A stretch of 64,000 nt of DNA from Sulfurovum sp. GTDB lineage: Bacteria > Campylobacterota > Campylobacteria > Campylobacterales > Sulfurovaceae. The stretch is taken from positions 1 to 64,000 of the forward strand of contig JAGXFO010000017.1 of the NCBI GenBank assembly GCA_024637255.1. The letters are read 5' to 3'. The notes below the pieces were generated by a model, which was given only the letters and a program-made list of their open reading frames with translations, was not told the origin of the DNA and ran no database searches. The stretch's first letter is position 1. Each line of letters begins with the position of its first letter. Both the position numbers and the translations under genes were made by a program. Shown here piece by piece: positions 1-7,697 of this stretch.

Positions 1-50
1 ACCAATTTTGCTTTGAAGTCTGCACCATATGTTTTTCTCTTTCTGCTCAT
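1..50 (-). mobile_element. 5' end of an IS3-family transposase OrfA (partial, runs off window)
   Basis: The minus strand from position 50 reads ATG then MSRKRKTYGADFKAKLV to the window edge. That opening is typical of IS3-family OrfA (the helix-turn-helix half of the two-frame transposase). A plausible Shine-Dalgarno, AGAGGAT, lies just upstream, around 55-65. Only 16-17 codons are visible, so IS subgroup, integrity and terminal repeats cannot be judged. The neighbouring PepSY-like gene on the same strand stops abruptly about 35 bases before this start, which fits insertion into that gene with the left IS end somewhere between about 60 and 110. The family is inferred from the N-terminal sequence only. 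Confidence 0.75.
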
Positions 51-84
51 CGCATAATCCTCTGTATATTTCTCATATCTAATC

Positions 85-294
85 TTAGCATTTGGAATAA
101 AAAAGTTCTCTTTTTTGGTTGGAATTTGTGGGAGCATTATACTTTTCTAGCTGAAGAGAAAAAGTCTCTTTTTGTATACTCCCTTTAATATCCAAAGTAT
201 ATAATGCACCACTAATAAAATAAATAAGTGCCAAAGGGAGTAAAAAAATTGCAAGCAGCATATGCCACCGTATAATTTTTGAACGTTTAAACAT
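85..294 (-). pseudogene. Truncated PepSY-associated membrane protein, N-terminal fragment
   Basis: The 69-codon fragment starts MFKRSKIIRWHMLLA and has one strong membrane segment (about residues 12-33) followed by GALYTLDIKG. This is the usual start of PepSY_TM proteins, which are anchored in the inner membrane and often linked to iron uptake or reductase partners. Family members run to several hundred residues, whereas this one ends 35 codons after the helix at a TAA. An IS3-type transposase start follows on the same strand, so insertional truncation is the likely cause. What remains would be a single-pass peptide without the PepSY domains. The PepSY assignment rests on the helix and flanking residues and is moderate. 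Confidence 0.6.
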
Positions 295-473
295 AAAATT
301 CCTTTAACTTAGTATATCAAAAGTGTCTTGATATTGATAAAATATATAGTATTGTTACTCAGGATAGGACTGGATATAATCATCTTTTCCTCAGCGCGAC
401 TTTTATGCTGGTACGGGCAGAAAAAGCTAAAAAACTTAGAGGCTTAAAATATATATACAAACAGGAGAATAAC

Positions 474-650
474 ATGTCAGATATAAATCAACCGTGCATC
501 AGAAGATGCTGTCTTAATGAAGAGAATATCTGTCTTGGATGTTTTCGCACTTTTGATGATATGCGTCAATGGAACAAGGCAAGTATAGAAGAAAAACAGG
601 AGATGCTCAACATGGCAGAGAGAAGAAAAAGGGAGCATGCTAAAAAATAA
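474..650 (+). CDS. DUF1289 (YdhL-type) small Cys-rich protein
   Basis: The 58-residue product MSDINQPCIRRCC... carries the DUF1289 pattern: Cys pairs at about residues 8-13, then NICLGCFRTFDDMRQW and a lysine/arginine-rich helix. The four or five cysteines suggest a small metal or Fe-S site. The family has no established function, although members are often encoded beside other small redox or RNA genes. I chose the ATG at 474 because AGGAG at 463-467 sits at ideal spacing; an upstream in-frame ATG at 405 has no such site and would add residues that do not resemble the family. It stands alone between the truncated PepSY gene and the esterase. Confidence 0.8.
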   Translation: MSDINQPCIRRCCLNEENICLGCFRTFDDMRQWNKASIEEKQEMLNMAERRKREHAKK

Positions 651-689
651 GTATTTTCTAAAAGGTGATTATCCTGCATACAGGAGCAT

Positions 690-1319
690 CTATCTGCTCT
701 TTATCCACTCTTCAAGCATCTTCAATTCATCTTGGGCAATGGTATGTGTTTTATCATAGCTTTTAAAGTCTATGTCCAACCCACCCTCTTGCAATGCTTT
801 CACTTGTGCTTTGGTGGTCTCATAAGGCAGCACTTCATCGTAGGTTCCGTGTGTACATAGCCAGCTTGAGGTTTTAACATGTGGATTCATTTCTTCTAGT
901 AGTGTATCGGCATCGTAGATGTAGCCACTGACTGCGATGTATCCGGCAAGTACTTTTTTGTAACGGGCACCAAACTCTAAGGTGAGCAGTGAGCCTTGCG
1001 AAAAACCAAATAGGAAACTTTCATGCGCGTTGAACTCCTCCTCAAAGAGTCCGTCTAACGTTTCTGTAAGCAAAGCACGTGAGTAGGTGATCCCTTCTAA
1101 TTGATTGGGCGGCAAGTCATACCAGGAAAAACCATCATAGTAGTCATAAGGGGCATCGAGTAAAATATAGTTCATGTCCTCTATGTTGAGGTAGGGTGGC
1201 AAGAAGGCAAATCCGGCAGAAGTATCTCCTCGGCCGTGCAGAATGATCATCAGCTTTTTCGAGGGTACTTTGGAGGGGATAAAGATATGCTTAAGGGGCA
1301 GGTTGTTGTGATCAGGCAT
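690..1319 (-). CDS. Alpha/beta-hydrolase, phospholipase/carboxylesterase family
   Basis: A 209-residue cytoplasmic serine hydrolase of the carboxylesterase/acyl-protein-thioesterase type (Abhydrolase_2, YpfH-like). The oxyanion region is LHGRGDTSAGF (about 27-37). The nucleophile elbow is GFSQGS with Ser108, and the acid and base look like Asp161 (GTYDEVLP) and His192 (DKTHTI). There is no signal peptide and the length is normal for the family. The natural substrate cannot be read from sequence; short-chain esters or lysophospholipids are usual. It is convergent with the small DUF1289 gene and divergent from the yaeQ-like gene, with about 100 bases of shared upstream DNA. Confidence 0.85.
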   Translation of the reverse strand: MPDHNNLPLKHIFIPSKVPSKKLMIILHGRGDTSAGFAFLPPYLNIEDMNYILLDAPYDYYDGFSWYDLPPNQLEGITYSRALLTETLDGLFEEEFNAHESFLFGFSQGSLLTLEFGARYKKVLAGYIAVSGYIYDADTLLEEMNPHVKTSSWLCTHGTYDEVLPYETTKAQVKALQEGGLDIDFKSYDKTHTIAQDELKMLEEWIKSR

Positions 1320-1421
1320 TTTTGTCTCTCTGTGTTAAGTTGTGTATTTTTAGTGTGGGGTAGTATACTAAATTTATATTTAGAACAGATATACTCTCAC
1401 AGATAAAACACAAGGAACACT

Positions 1422-1967
1422 ATGGCAGCCAAAGCAACTATCAGTAAAGCGCTACTGAACATAGCAAATATGGACAGCCATTATTATGCAGAGCACAATT
1501 TAACACTGGCACAGCACCCCTCGGAGACAGACTTGCGTCTAATGGTGAGATTGTTGGCATTTATATTTAATGCTGAGGATGATTTGGAATTTTGCAAAGG
1601 TATCTCGCAGGATGATGAGCCTGATTTGTGGAAAAAGTCTTTAGGAGGTGACATCGAACTATGGATAGATTTGGGTCAACCTGACGAAAAGCGTATTAAA
1701 AAAGCTTGCGGTCGTTCCCAAAAGGTCATCATTTATACGTATCAGGAAGGTATGGCTGCAGCATGGTGGAAACAGATAGAAACATCTCTTACGCGTTTTA
1801 ATAACCTTAGCGTGGTGCATCTTGATATTGAGGGTGACATAGAAGGGCTGGCAAAACGAGCTATGTCACTGCAAGCCAATATTTCTGATGGTGAACTTAC
1901 CTTGATAGATGATAAAGAACAGAGTGTAACGGTCAGGAAAAAGCCTTGGATGATGGCTACATTATAA
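1422..1967 (+). CDS. YaeQ family protein
   Basis: A 181-residue protein matching YaeQ from end to end: the start MAAKATISKALLNIANMD, the central SETDLRLMVRLLAF, and the segment LWIDLGQPDEKRIKKAC. YaeQ has a PD-(D/E)XK-like nuclease fold in known structures. Its cellular role is unclear, and early links to RfaH-type suppression have not held up. The RBS is AAGGAACACT just before the ATG. The stop codon is followed after one base by the ATG of the next gene, so the two are probably cotranscribed and translationally coupled. Confidence 0.88.
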   Translation: MAAKATISKALLNIANMDSHYYAEHNLTLAQHPSETDLRLMVRLLAFIFNAEDDLEFCKGISQDDEPDLWKKSLGGDIELWIDLGQPDEKRIKKACGRSQKVIIYTYQEGMAAAWWKQIETSLTRFNNLSVVHLDIEGDIEGLAKRAMSLQANISDGELTLIDDKEQSVTVRKKPWMMATL

Positions 1968-1968
1968 C

Positions 1969-2628
1969 ATGAAAAAGGTTTCCATCTTAGGTTGCGGCTG
2001 GATAGGAAGGGCGCTTGAAGCATTGCTTTGTACAGAATATGAAATGCATTGTCTTTCTCGAGATATAGTAGCAAACGACATGAAGGGACATTACCGCTGT
2101 GATACTTTGGTCATAGCCATACCCCCAAGAGATAATTACCTGGAAGTATTGAGAGAAACTCTGTGTAGGTTAGGGGGCTCTACACAAGTAATACTGCTAA
2201 GCTCCATCTCTTTTTATGACGATAAACCTTTGGTAGTAGAGGCTGAGAAATTAGTAGCAAAGATGCATAAAGGCTCAGTGCTATTACGACTAGGTGGCTT
2301 GATGGGGTATGACCGAATAGCGGGCAAGTACACAGCAGGCAGGGTGCTACATGCTGATTCTGGAACCAACTATGTGCACCGCGATGATGTACTGGGTATC
2401 ATAGAACGAATAATAATCCTCAATATAACGGATGATGTCTTTGATGTGGTTGCCCCTTTGCAATCTACAAAAAAAGAGATCTTTAGTCAAAATGCACAAA
2501 AATTTGGTTTTAAAAGTACAGAGTTTTTAGAAAATAAAACAAGAGGAAAGGTACTTACGCCAAGTAAGCTTTGCAGTAGGCTGAACTATCAATTTCTAAA
2601 AGAAGATGTGCAAGAATTTTGGAATTAA
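1969..2628 (+). CDS. NAD(P)-binding sugar-epimerase-like protein (YeeZ-like)
   Basis: The 219-residue protein begins MKKVSILGCGWIGRAL, a Rossmann GxGxxG fingerprint near residues 8-13. It continues with LVIAIPPRDNYLE and VILLSSISFYDD, as in the short YeeZ/YbjT-like branch of the extended SDR family. VLLRLGGLMGYDRIAGK and YVHRDDVLGIIERI are further epimerase-like blocks. The usual YxxxK catalytic pair is not obvious, so it may bind nucleotide without classic epimerase chemistry. It starts one base after the YaeQ-like stop, so the genes form a pair. The substrate is unknown. Confidence 0.75.
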   Translation: MKKVSILGCGWIGRALEALLCTEYEMHCLSRDIVANDMKGHYRCDTLVIAIPPRDNYLEVLRETLCRLGGSTQVILLSSISFYDDKPLVVEAEKLVAKMHKGSVLLRLGGLMGYDRIAGKYTAGRVLHADSGTNYVHRDDVLGIIERIIILNITDDVFDVVAPLQSTKKEIFSQNAQKFGFKSTEFLENKTRGKVLTPSKLCSRLNYQFLKEDVQEFWN

Positions 2629-2794
2629 ACCCAGATAACTATTTCATCTAACCATGGTAAATTTATAGCACTTGCAGAGCAAGGTGGGTGAGGAAAACAA
2701 TGCTTTTAAGAGTTTATTTTACTGAATAAGATATATTTAATTCAATATCAAATATAATAAATTTCTTAAAGATGTATTTAAATATTATTTTATT

Positions 2795-2892
2795 GTGGCA
2801 AACTTGTTGTGAAACAGGGACGCAAAGCTTGGGTCTTACAGGTTGCTAAATACTCATGCTTGTGTATAGTTCTCTTCTTCTACGGGTTGCCC
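2795..2892 (+). ncRNA. Cyclic di-GMP-I (GEMM) riboswitch
   Basis: The segment matches the GEMM-I core. GGCAAAC at 2797-2803 pairs with GGGUUGCC at 2884-2891 to form P1. A TGTT-GTGA-AACA hairpin (2806-2817) gives the GNRA tetraloop. The invariant GGGACGCAAAGC follows at 2817-2828, then a GGTCTTACAGG receptor-like stretch, a variable hairpin and the closing ACGGGTTGCC. It lies 50-150 bases before the ATG at 2944 on the same strand, so it probably controls that gene in cis. The class is known to sense c-di-GMP; a variant senses c-AMP-GMP, and I cannot settle the ligand-selecting base by eye. Confidence 0.78.
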
Positions 2893-2943
2893 ATTCATTG
2901 TATTTTACTTTAAAATTTAATATCTGCAATCGAGGAACGATAC

Positions 2944-3324
2944 ATGTACAAAAGAATGGAAATCATAGAAGAAGAAAATTTAAACTGGGAAAGTGTTCTT
3001 GTGCAACCGCCTGTAGAAAAAACAGACTACAAGTTAAAAACATTTTTAAACAATGGCATGAATGTAGGCAAGAAAAAGTTGAATATAAGAAAACTGACCA
3101 GTTTTATAAATGAAAATTCGGAAATTTCTTTGCTTTTTTCTGTGGTGATTTTGCCTTATATTGTAGGGTTTTGTTTTAGCTACTTTTTATTTTATTTTTA
3201 TGGCGGTATGTCTATTGGCAGTTTCCTTGGAGCGGAACAAAATCACTCTTCCATTGAAATGTGGTCCATTGGTGCATATATTTTTATAACAGGTTTGGCC
3301 ATTTGGTCCATTCTTGCGCTTTAG
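2944..3324 (+). CDS. Orphan two-helix membrane protein under a c-di-GMP riboswitch
   Basis: A 126-residue protein I do not recognise. Residues 1-55 are charged and probably cytoplasmic (EEENLNWESVLVQPPVEK, then a Lys/Asn-rich stretch). Two hydrophobic helices follow, at about 59-84 (LLFSVVILPYIVGFCFSYF) and 106-125, separated by a glycine-rich loop with GGMSIGSFLGAEQNH. AGGAA about 10 bases upstream supports the ATG at 2944. The gene is monocistronic: the next gene is convergent. The riboswitch just upstream implies expression tied to surface/motile lifestyle signals. Small membrane proteins in c-di-GMP regulons often concern pili, secretion or attachment, but nothing here identifies a partner. 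Confidence 0.75.
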   Translation: MYKRMEIIEEENLNWESVLVQPPVEKTDYKLKTFLNNGMNVGKKKLNIRKLTSFINENSEISLLFSVVILPYIVGFCFSYFLFYFYGGMSIGSFLGAEQNHSSIEMWSIGAYIFITGLAIWSILAL

Positions 3325-3351
3325 TGGGGTTTTTAAAAACAGTGTAAGTGT
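3325..3351. terminator. Possible bidirectional terminator hairpin
   Basis: Between the convergent ends of the riboswitch-controlled gene and the Sel1 gene, GTTTTTAAA near 3330 and TTTAAAAAAC near 3350 can pair across a loop of about 13 bases. T runs lie on both strands. It is AT-rich and weak by eye, and part of the right arm lies in the Sel1 stop region. Confidence 0.35.
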
Positions 3352-3936
3352 TTAAAAAACGATTTGTCCGTCATTTTGCATACGTTTTATGATGTCCATT
3401 GCCATCTTGTGTCCTTGATAGGCTGCTTTTCTACACCACTCGATGGCTTTTTCTTTGTCTTCTTTGCATCCTAGACCCATGTCGTATAGCGCACCTAGAT
3501 TGAACTGTGCTTTTGCATTGCCTGCAAGGGCTGCTTTGGAGAAAAGTACAAATGCTTTTTTGTAGTCCTGCGGAACACCACGACCTTCTTTGAACATAGC
3601 ACCAAGATTATTGTAGGCGTCCATGTTCCCTCTTTTGGCTGCTTCTTCATACCAAAAGGCTGCTTCTGATTCATTTTTCTCACAACCTTCAGCGTTTTCA
3701 AGCATAAGAGCTACTTCAAATTGGGCTACAGGCACTTCTCTTGTTGCGGCCTCAAGATAGTTGTCAAATGCTTTTTGTGTATTTTGGTTTACGCCATACC
3801 CTTTAAAATATAAAAAACCCAAGTAATAATAACTGGTTGGTTCTTTTTGTTGGGACAATACGCTATAAAGCTCAAAGGCCTTCTCGTACTCTTGAGCCAT
3901 TAATGCCTCATAGGCTGATTTAATTACTTCTTCCAT
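3352..3936 (-). CDS. Sel1-like repeat (SLR) protein
   Basis: A 194-residue protein made of Sel1-type tetratricopeptide repeats. At least four units are visible, each with the spacing A-x-x-x-L-G-x-x-Y/F-x-x-G-x-G followed by A-x-x-W/L-x-x-x-A-A (for example NNLGAMFKEGRG, then FNLGALYDMGLG). No signal peptide is seen, so it is probably a cytoplasmic scaffold rather than a secreted Hcp-type protein. Its ATG overlaps the valS stop by one base (TAATG), so it is the second gene of a valS operon. The partner is unknown; the repeats are protein-interaction modules only. Confidence 0.88.
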   Translation of the reverse strand: MEEVIKSAYEALMAQEYEKAFELYSVLSQQKEPTSYYYLGFLYFKGYGVNQNTQKAFDNYLEAATREVPVAQFEVALMLENAEGCEKNESEAAFWYEEAAKRGNMDAYNNLGAMFKEGRGVPQDYKKAFVLFSKAALAGNAKAQFNLGALYDMGLGCKEDKEKAIEWCRKAAYQGHKMAMDIIKRMQNDGQIVF

Positions 3937-6668
3937 TATGATCCAAATCCTTCGAGCTCAGCAGATACTTTGCTCATGATGTTTTGTGCCTCTTCCAGTG
4001 CCTGTCTATTTGCAGCTAGCACCTCTTGGGGTGCATTGGCTACAAACTTTTCATTGTTCAGCATGCCGCTTAGTTTTTGTATCTCTTTTTCAAGTTTTTC
4101 TTTTTGTCGTGTAAGCTTGTTTATGATTGGTGTCATGTCTATCTCACCTGTTGGGAGGTAGACTTCAAGGTTGTCTGAAACATCAGTGATGGAGTCAGGT
4201 ACTTTTGCATCTACAAATTCTATCTCAGTAACTTTAGCAAGTTTTTGAATAAATGGTTTTGCAAATTCTGTATCAAAATCAAAGTTTAATTTTACATAAG
4301 CCTTATCAATTTTACTATTTCCCATATTTATAAAAGTTTTTGCTCTTCTTATTGATACTATAGCTTCATTTACAATATTAAATGATGTATTAATATTATC
4401 ATATATCAATTCACCATTTATACCTCTTTTTTCGGGTTTTTTTAATTTTGGATAATTCATTATCATTACGGAATCATCATTTTCTAAAGATGTTCCATTA
4501 AGTTTATGATAAAGGTTATCAGCAATGAAAGGCATAAAAGGAGATATCATCTTAAGTGTTTCTTTAAATATTGCACCTAATTCAATGTATTTATCCATAT
4601 TTGGATTCATTGAATAATCACTTCTTGCTTGAGAGTTAATATCTGTTTTACTTAATTCAATACCCAAATCGCAAAATTCATTCCAAACAAATTTATAAAT
4701 ATTTGATGCTGCTTCATTAAATTTGTAACTTTCTAAATTTTCCCTAACTTCTTGAACGGCATCAATTAGTTTACCATGCATATAAATACCAATTGTTGTT
4801 TTAATTTCTATATCTTTTAAATCAGGAAAGTTATTACGTTGCAATAATAAATAGTTCGTTGCATTGTAAAGCTTATTGGTAAAGTTTCTAAACTGATCTA
4901 AATTCTTAGCACCCAGTTTGATGTCACGACCCTGAACAGCCAAGTACGCCAAAGTAAATCTGATAATATCAGCTGAATGTTCTTCCACCATATCAAGTGG
5001 ATCAATAACATTGCCTTTTGATTTAGACATCTTCGCACCTGTTTCATCTCGTACAAGAGCGTGCATATAGATATCTTTAAATGGTAGTTCACCGGTAAAG
5101 TGTTCACCCATCATCATCATTCTGGCTACCCAGAAGAACATGATGTCAAATCCTGTAATCAGCAGTGAGTTAGGGTAGAAGTTTGACATATCACTGTCAT
5201 TATAAAGTTCAGGCAGTTTTCCGTTATTTCCCCAGCCAAGCGGTGACATCGCCCATAGAGCAGAGGAGAACCAGGTATCTAGGACATCAGGGTCTTGTGT
5301 CAGGTTTTTACTTTGACATTTCGGGCAACCATCTGGTTCGTCTTCTTTATCTGCCCATGTATGGCCACAGTCATCACAGGTAAATACCGGAATTCTATGC
5401 CCCCACCACAGTTGACGGCTGATACACCAGGGACGAAGTTCATCCATCCATGCCGTATAGGAATTTATCCAGTGAGGAGGATGAAAGAGACTAGTACCTT
5501 TTTCTGCCCTTTGTTTGGTTTCTTCTTTGGTTTTGTTTATAGAGTTTTGTGCCATCTCAGCGCTCAGGAACCATTGTGTGGAAATATATGGTTCTACAAT
5601 GTTTTTACATCTGTAGCAGTGCCCCACTTGATGTACATGTTCTTGGATATTAACGATGTAACCTTCTGCTTCAAGTTTTTTAACAATGACAGGTCTGGCT
5701 TCTAGTCTTTCAAGCCCGGCAAATTCACCGCAGTATTCATTGAGTATCCCTTTTTCATCAAAGACTTTAATGAACTCCAAGTCATGTCTTTTTCCTACCG
5801 CGTAGTCATTTTGGTCATGTGCAGGGGTTACTTTCACCACACCTGTTCCAAAAGTCATATCTACATGGGTATCACTAATGACTTTTATCTTTCTGTCCGT
5901 AAGAGGCAAGAGTACTTCTTTGCCTACAATGTCTGTATAGCGACTGTCATCAGGGTGTACCATAATGGCAGTGTCTCCAAAGTATGTCTCAGGTCTTGTG
6001 GTAGCAACTTCAAGTTGTCCGCTTCCATCGGCAAATTTATATATCATGGTGTAAAATTTGCCGTTTACTTCTTCATGCTCTACTTCAATATCAGAGAGTG
6101 CTCCATCGTGGGTACACCAGTTTACCATATAGTTGTTTTGTGTGATGTGACCTTCGTTATATAAAGATACAAAAGCTTCTTTCACTGCTTCTTTAAGCCC
6201 TTCATCCATGGTAAAACGCTCACGTTTCCATGCCGGAGTTACGCCCAATTTTCTCATCTGATGAACAATGTTCCCGCCGCTTGTCTCTTTCTGGAGCCAA
6301 GCACGCTCTAAAAACTTTTCACGTCCTAACGCTTCCTTGGTAGTACCTTCTGCCAAAAGTTGTTTTTCTACAATGTTTTGTGTAGCGATACCCGCATGGT
6401 CAGTTCCAGGCTGCCAAAGTGTCTTAAACCCATCCATACGCTTGTAGCGTGTGATGATGTCTTGAAGTGTAAAGGTAAGGGCGTGTCCGATATGTAAGCT
6501 ACCTGTAACGTTTGGAGGAGGCATCATAATAGAAAAGTTTTTCCCTTCCTCTTGGATACTCTTATTCCCATCTATTTCAAAATACCCACGCTCTTCCCAA
6601 AGTTTATAATAATTATCTTCTACTTCTTTTGGGCTATATACGGCTTTTTTTTCTGTTGTTTCGCTCAT
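3936..6668 (-). CDS. valS: Valyl-tRNA synthetase
   Basis: A 910-residue class I synthetase that charges tRNA-Val with valine. PPPNVTGSLHIGHAL carries the HIGH motif at residues 59-62. An editing (CP1) domain with ATTRPETYFGDTA follows, then zinc-ribbon Cys pairs (CYRCKN; CDDCGHTW with CPKCQSK), WFSSALW, and KMSKS near residue 548. A C-terminal coiled-coil arm (INKLTRQKEKLEKEIQKL) is typical of ValRS. Length is normal. About 4230-4860 on the plus strand, encoding the anticodon-binding region, is visibly more AT-rich than the rest of the gene. The Sel1 gene overlaps its stop by one base. Confidence 0.97.
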   Translation of the reverse strand: MSETTEKKAVYSPKEVEDNYYKLWEERGYFEIDGNKSIQEEGKNFSIMMPPPNVTGSLHIGHALTFTLQDIITRYKRMDGFKTLWQPGTDHAGIATQNIVEKQLLAEGTTKEALGREKFLERAWLQKETSGGNIVHQMRKLGVTPAWKRERFTMDEGLKEAVKEAFVSLYNEGHITQNNYMVNWCTHDGALSDIEVEHEEVNGKFYTMIYKFADGSGQLEVATTRPETYFGDTAIMVHPDDSRYTDIVGKEVLLPLTDRKIKVISDTHVDMTFGTGVVKVTPAHDQNDYAVGKRHDLEFIKVFDEKGILNEYCGEFAGLERLEARPVIVKKLEAEGYIVNIQEHVHQVGHCYRCKNIVEPYISTQWFLSAEMAQNSINKTKEETKQRAEKGTSLFHPPHWINSYTAWMDELRPWCISRQLWWGHRIPVFTCDDCGHTWADKEDEPDGCPKCQSKNLTQDPDVLDTWFSSALWAMSPLGWGNNGKLPELYNDSDMSNFYPNSLLITGFDIMFFWVARMMMMGEHFTGELPFKDIYMHALVRDETGAKMSKSKGNVIDPLDMVEEHSADIIRFTLAYLAVQGRDIKLGAKNLDQFRNFTNKLYNATNYLLLQRNNFPDLKDIEIKTTIGIYMHGKLIDAVQEVRENLESYKFNEAASNIYKFVWNEFCDLGIELSKTDINSQARSDYSMNPNMDKYIELGAIFKETLKMISPFMPFIADNLYHKLNGTSLENDDSVMIMNYPKLKKPEKRGINGELIYDNINTSFNIVNEAIVSIRRAKTFINMGNSKIDKAYVKLNFDFDTEFAKPFIQKLAKVTEIEFVDAKVPDSITDVSDNLEVYLPTGEIDMTPIINKLTRQKEKLEKEIQKLSGMLNNEKFVANAPQEVLAANRQALEEAQNIMSKVSAELEGFGS

Positions 6669-6700
6669 AGCTTCTGTTCCTATGTGTTATATTGTCGCGA

Positions 6701-7597
6701 TTATAGCGTAATGGTGCTTTTTGTTTTATGGCAGTGTTTAAAAGAGGGGGTTTTGTTTTTCTGATGCCAGAGGATGATGGCTTCCCATGCTTCCTGGGCG
6801 GTATCTTCATACATTAACATACTTAGATCATTGGGAGCGATGACACCTTCTTCTTGTAGAAATTCAAAATCTATTGCACGTTTCCAATATTCTATCCCTA
6901 TCAATATGATAGGGATAGAAGGACTTCTTTTTGTTTGTATCAATGTCAATATCTCAAAGAGTTCATCCATTGTGCCAAAACCGCCAGGAAAAACAACCAG
7001 TGCCTTGGCGCGTTGCATAAAATGGAGCTTTCGTATGGCAAAATATCGAAACTGGAAACAAAGTTCAGGAGTGATGTATGGGTTGGGGAACTGTTCATGC
7101 GGTAGTTCTATATTGAGTCCTATAGACTTCGCACCGACATCCAATGCGCCACGGTTTGCGGCTTCCATGATACCTGGACCACCTCCTGTCATAATAGTTA
7201 CATGACAGTCATTAGGATTTTTACCGCTTTTTCCGACCAGTTGACCAAATTTACGCGCCTCATCATAGAAGTGGCTTTTTCTTACCATACTCTCAGATTT
7301 CTTCAGGGCGCACAAAAGTACTTCTGAGTGGGGAGAATTTTCCAATTCTTTTTCGATTATTTTAAGGTTTTTTATGGCCGAGTCAAATTCAACGATACGC
7401 GCACTTCCAAAGACCACAATAGTATGGTCAATGCCTTCTTTTTTCATCTTGACCTCTGCCTTGAGATAATCAAGCTGGAGTCTTACACCTCTTGCTTCAT
7501 CAGAGTAGATAAAATTTTTATCTTCCTCTGCCACCTCAAAACTCGGGCCATTTATAATAGTTTTTATTTTATCTAGCACTTTTGGCTCTTTTTTCAT
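6701..7597 (-). CDS. LOG-family Rossmann protein (TIGR00730; nucleotide phosphoribohydrolase-like)
   Basis: A 298-residue member of the LOG/lysine-decarboxylase-like family, with VTIMTGGGPGIMEAANRGA and PGGFGTMDELFE, the pair that defines it. The family hydrolyses nucleoside 5'-monophosphates (cytokinin-type or AMP/GMP) to base plus ribose 5-phosphate. The long N-terminal region (about 110 residues before the Rossmann core) is common in the bacterial long form. An upstream in-frame ATG at 7624 lacks a ribosome site, so I prefer 7597, preceded by AAAGGT. It is adjacent to valS on the same strand, with a small gap between. Confidence 0.85.
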   Translation of the reverse strand: MKKEPKVLDKIKTIINGPSFEVAEEDKNFIYSDEARGVRLQLDYLKAEVKMKKEGIDHTIVVFGSARIVEFDSAIKNLKIIEKELENSPHSEVLLCALKKSESMVRKSHFYDEARKFGQLVGKSGKNPNDCHVTIMTGGGPGIMEAANRGALDVGAKSIGLNIELPHEQFPNPYITPELCFQFRYFAIRKLHFMQRAKALVVFPGGFGTMDELFEILTLIQTKRSPSIPIILIGIEYWKRAIDFEFLQEEGVIAPNDLSMLMYEDTAQEAWEAIILWHQKNKTPSFKHCHKTKSTITL

Positions 7598-7658
7598 ACG
7601 GTTACCTTTGTCAATATTATACATATTTTTGATCTGGATTACTTTGAATACTTTTTAA

Positions 7659-7667
7659 TGCTATAAT
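7659..7667 (+). promoter_or_regulatory. Extended -10 promoter for pfkA
   Basis: TGCTATAAT lies about 30 bases before the 6-phosphofructokinase ATG, behind a T-rich stretch and without a clear -35. This is the usual sigma-70 promoter form in Campylobacterota. Confidence 0.6.
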
Positions 7668-7697
7668 TTTTTACATAAATGAATAAAAAGGGTACTC

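Noticed and set aside
1742..2074. 110-codon minus-strand frame across the YaeQ/YeeZ junction
   Set aside because: Antisense to two supported genes and without recognisable features.
2856..3113. 85-codon plus-strand frame overlapping the riboswitch and the start of the membrane-protein gene
   Set aside because: It begins inside the riboswitch, has no ribosome site, and the overlapping frame at 2944 has a better start and two clear membrane helices.
5295..6164. Antisense frames of 126-136 codons within valS
   Set aside because: They lie opposite a certain essential gene, lack ribosome sites and show no family motifs.
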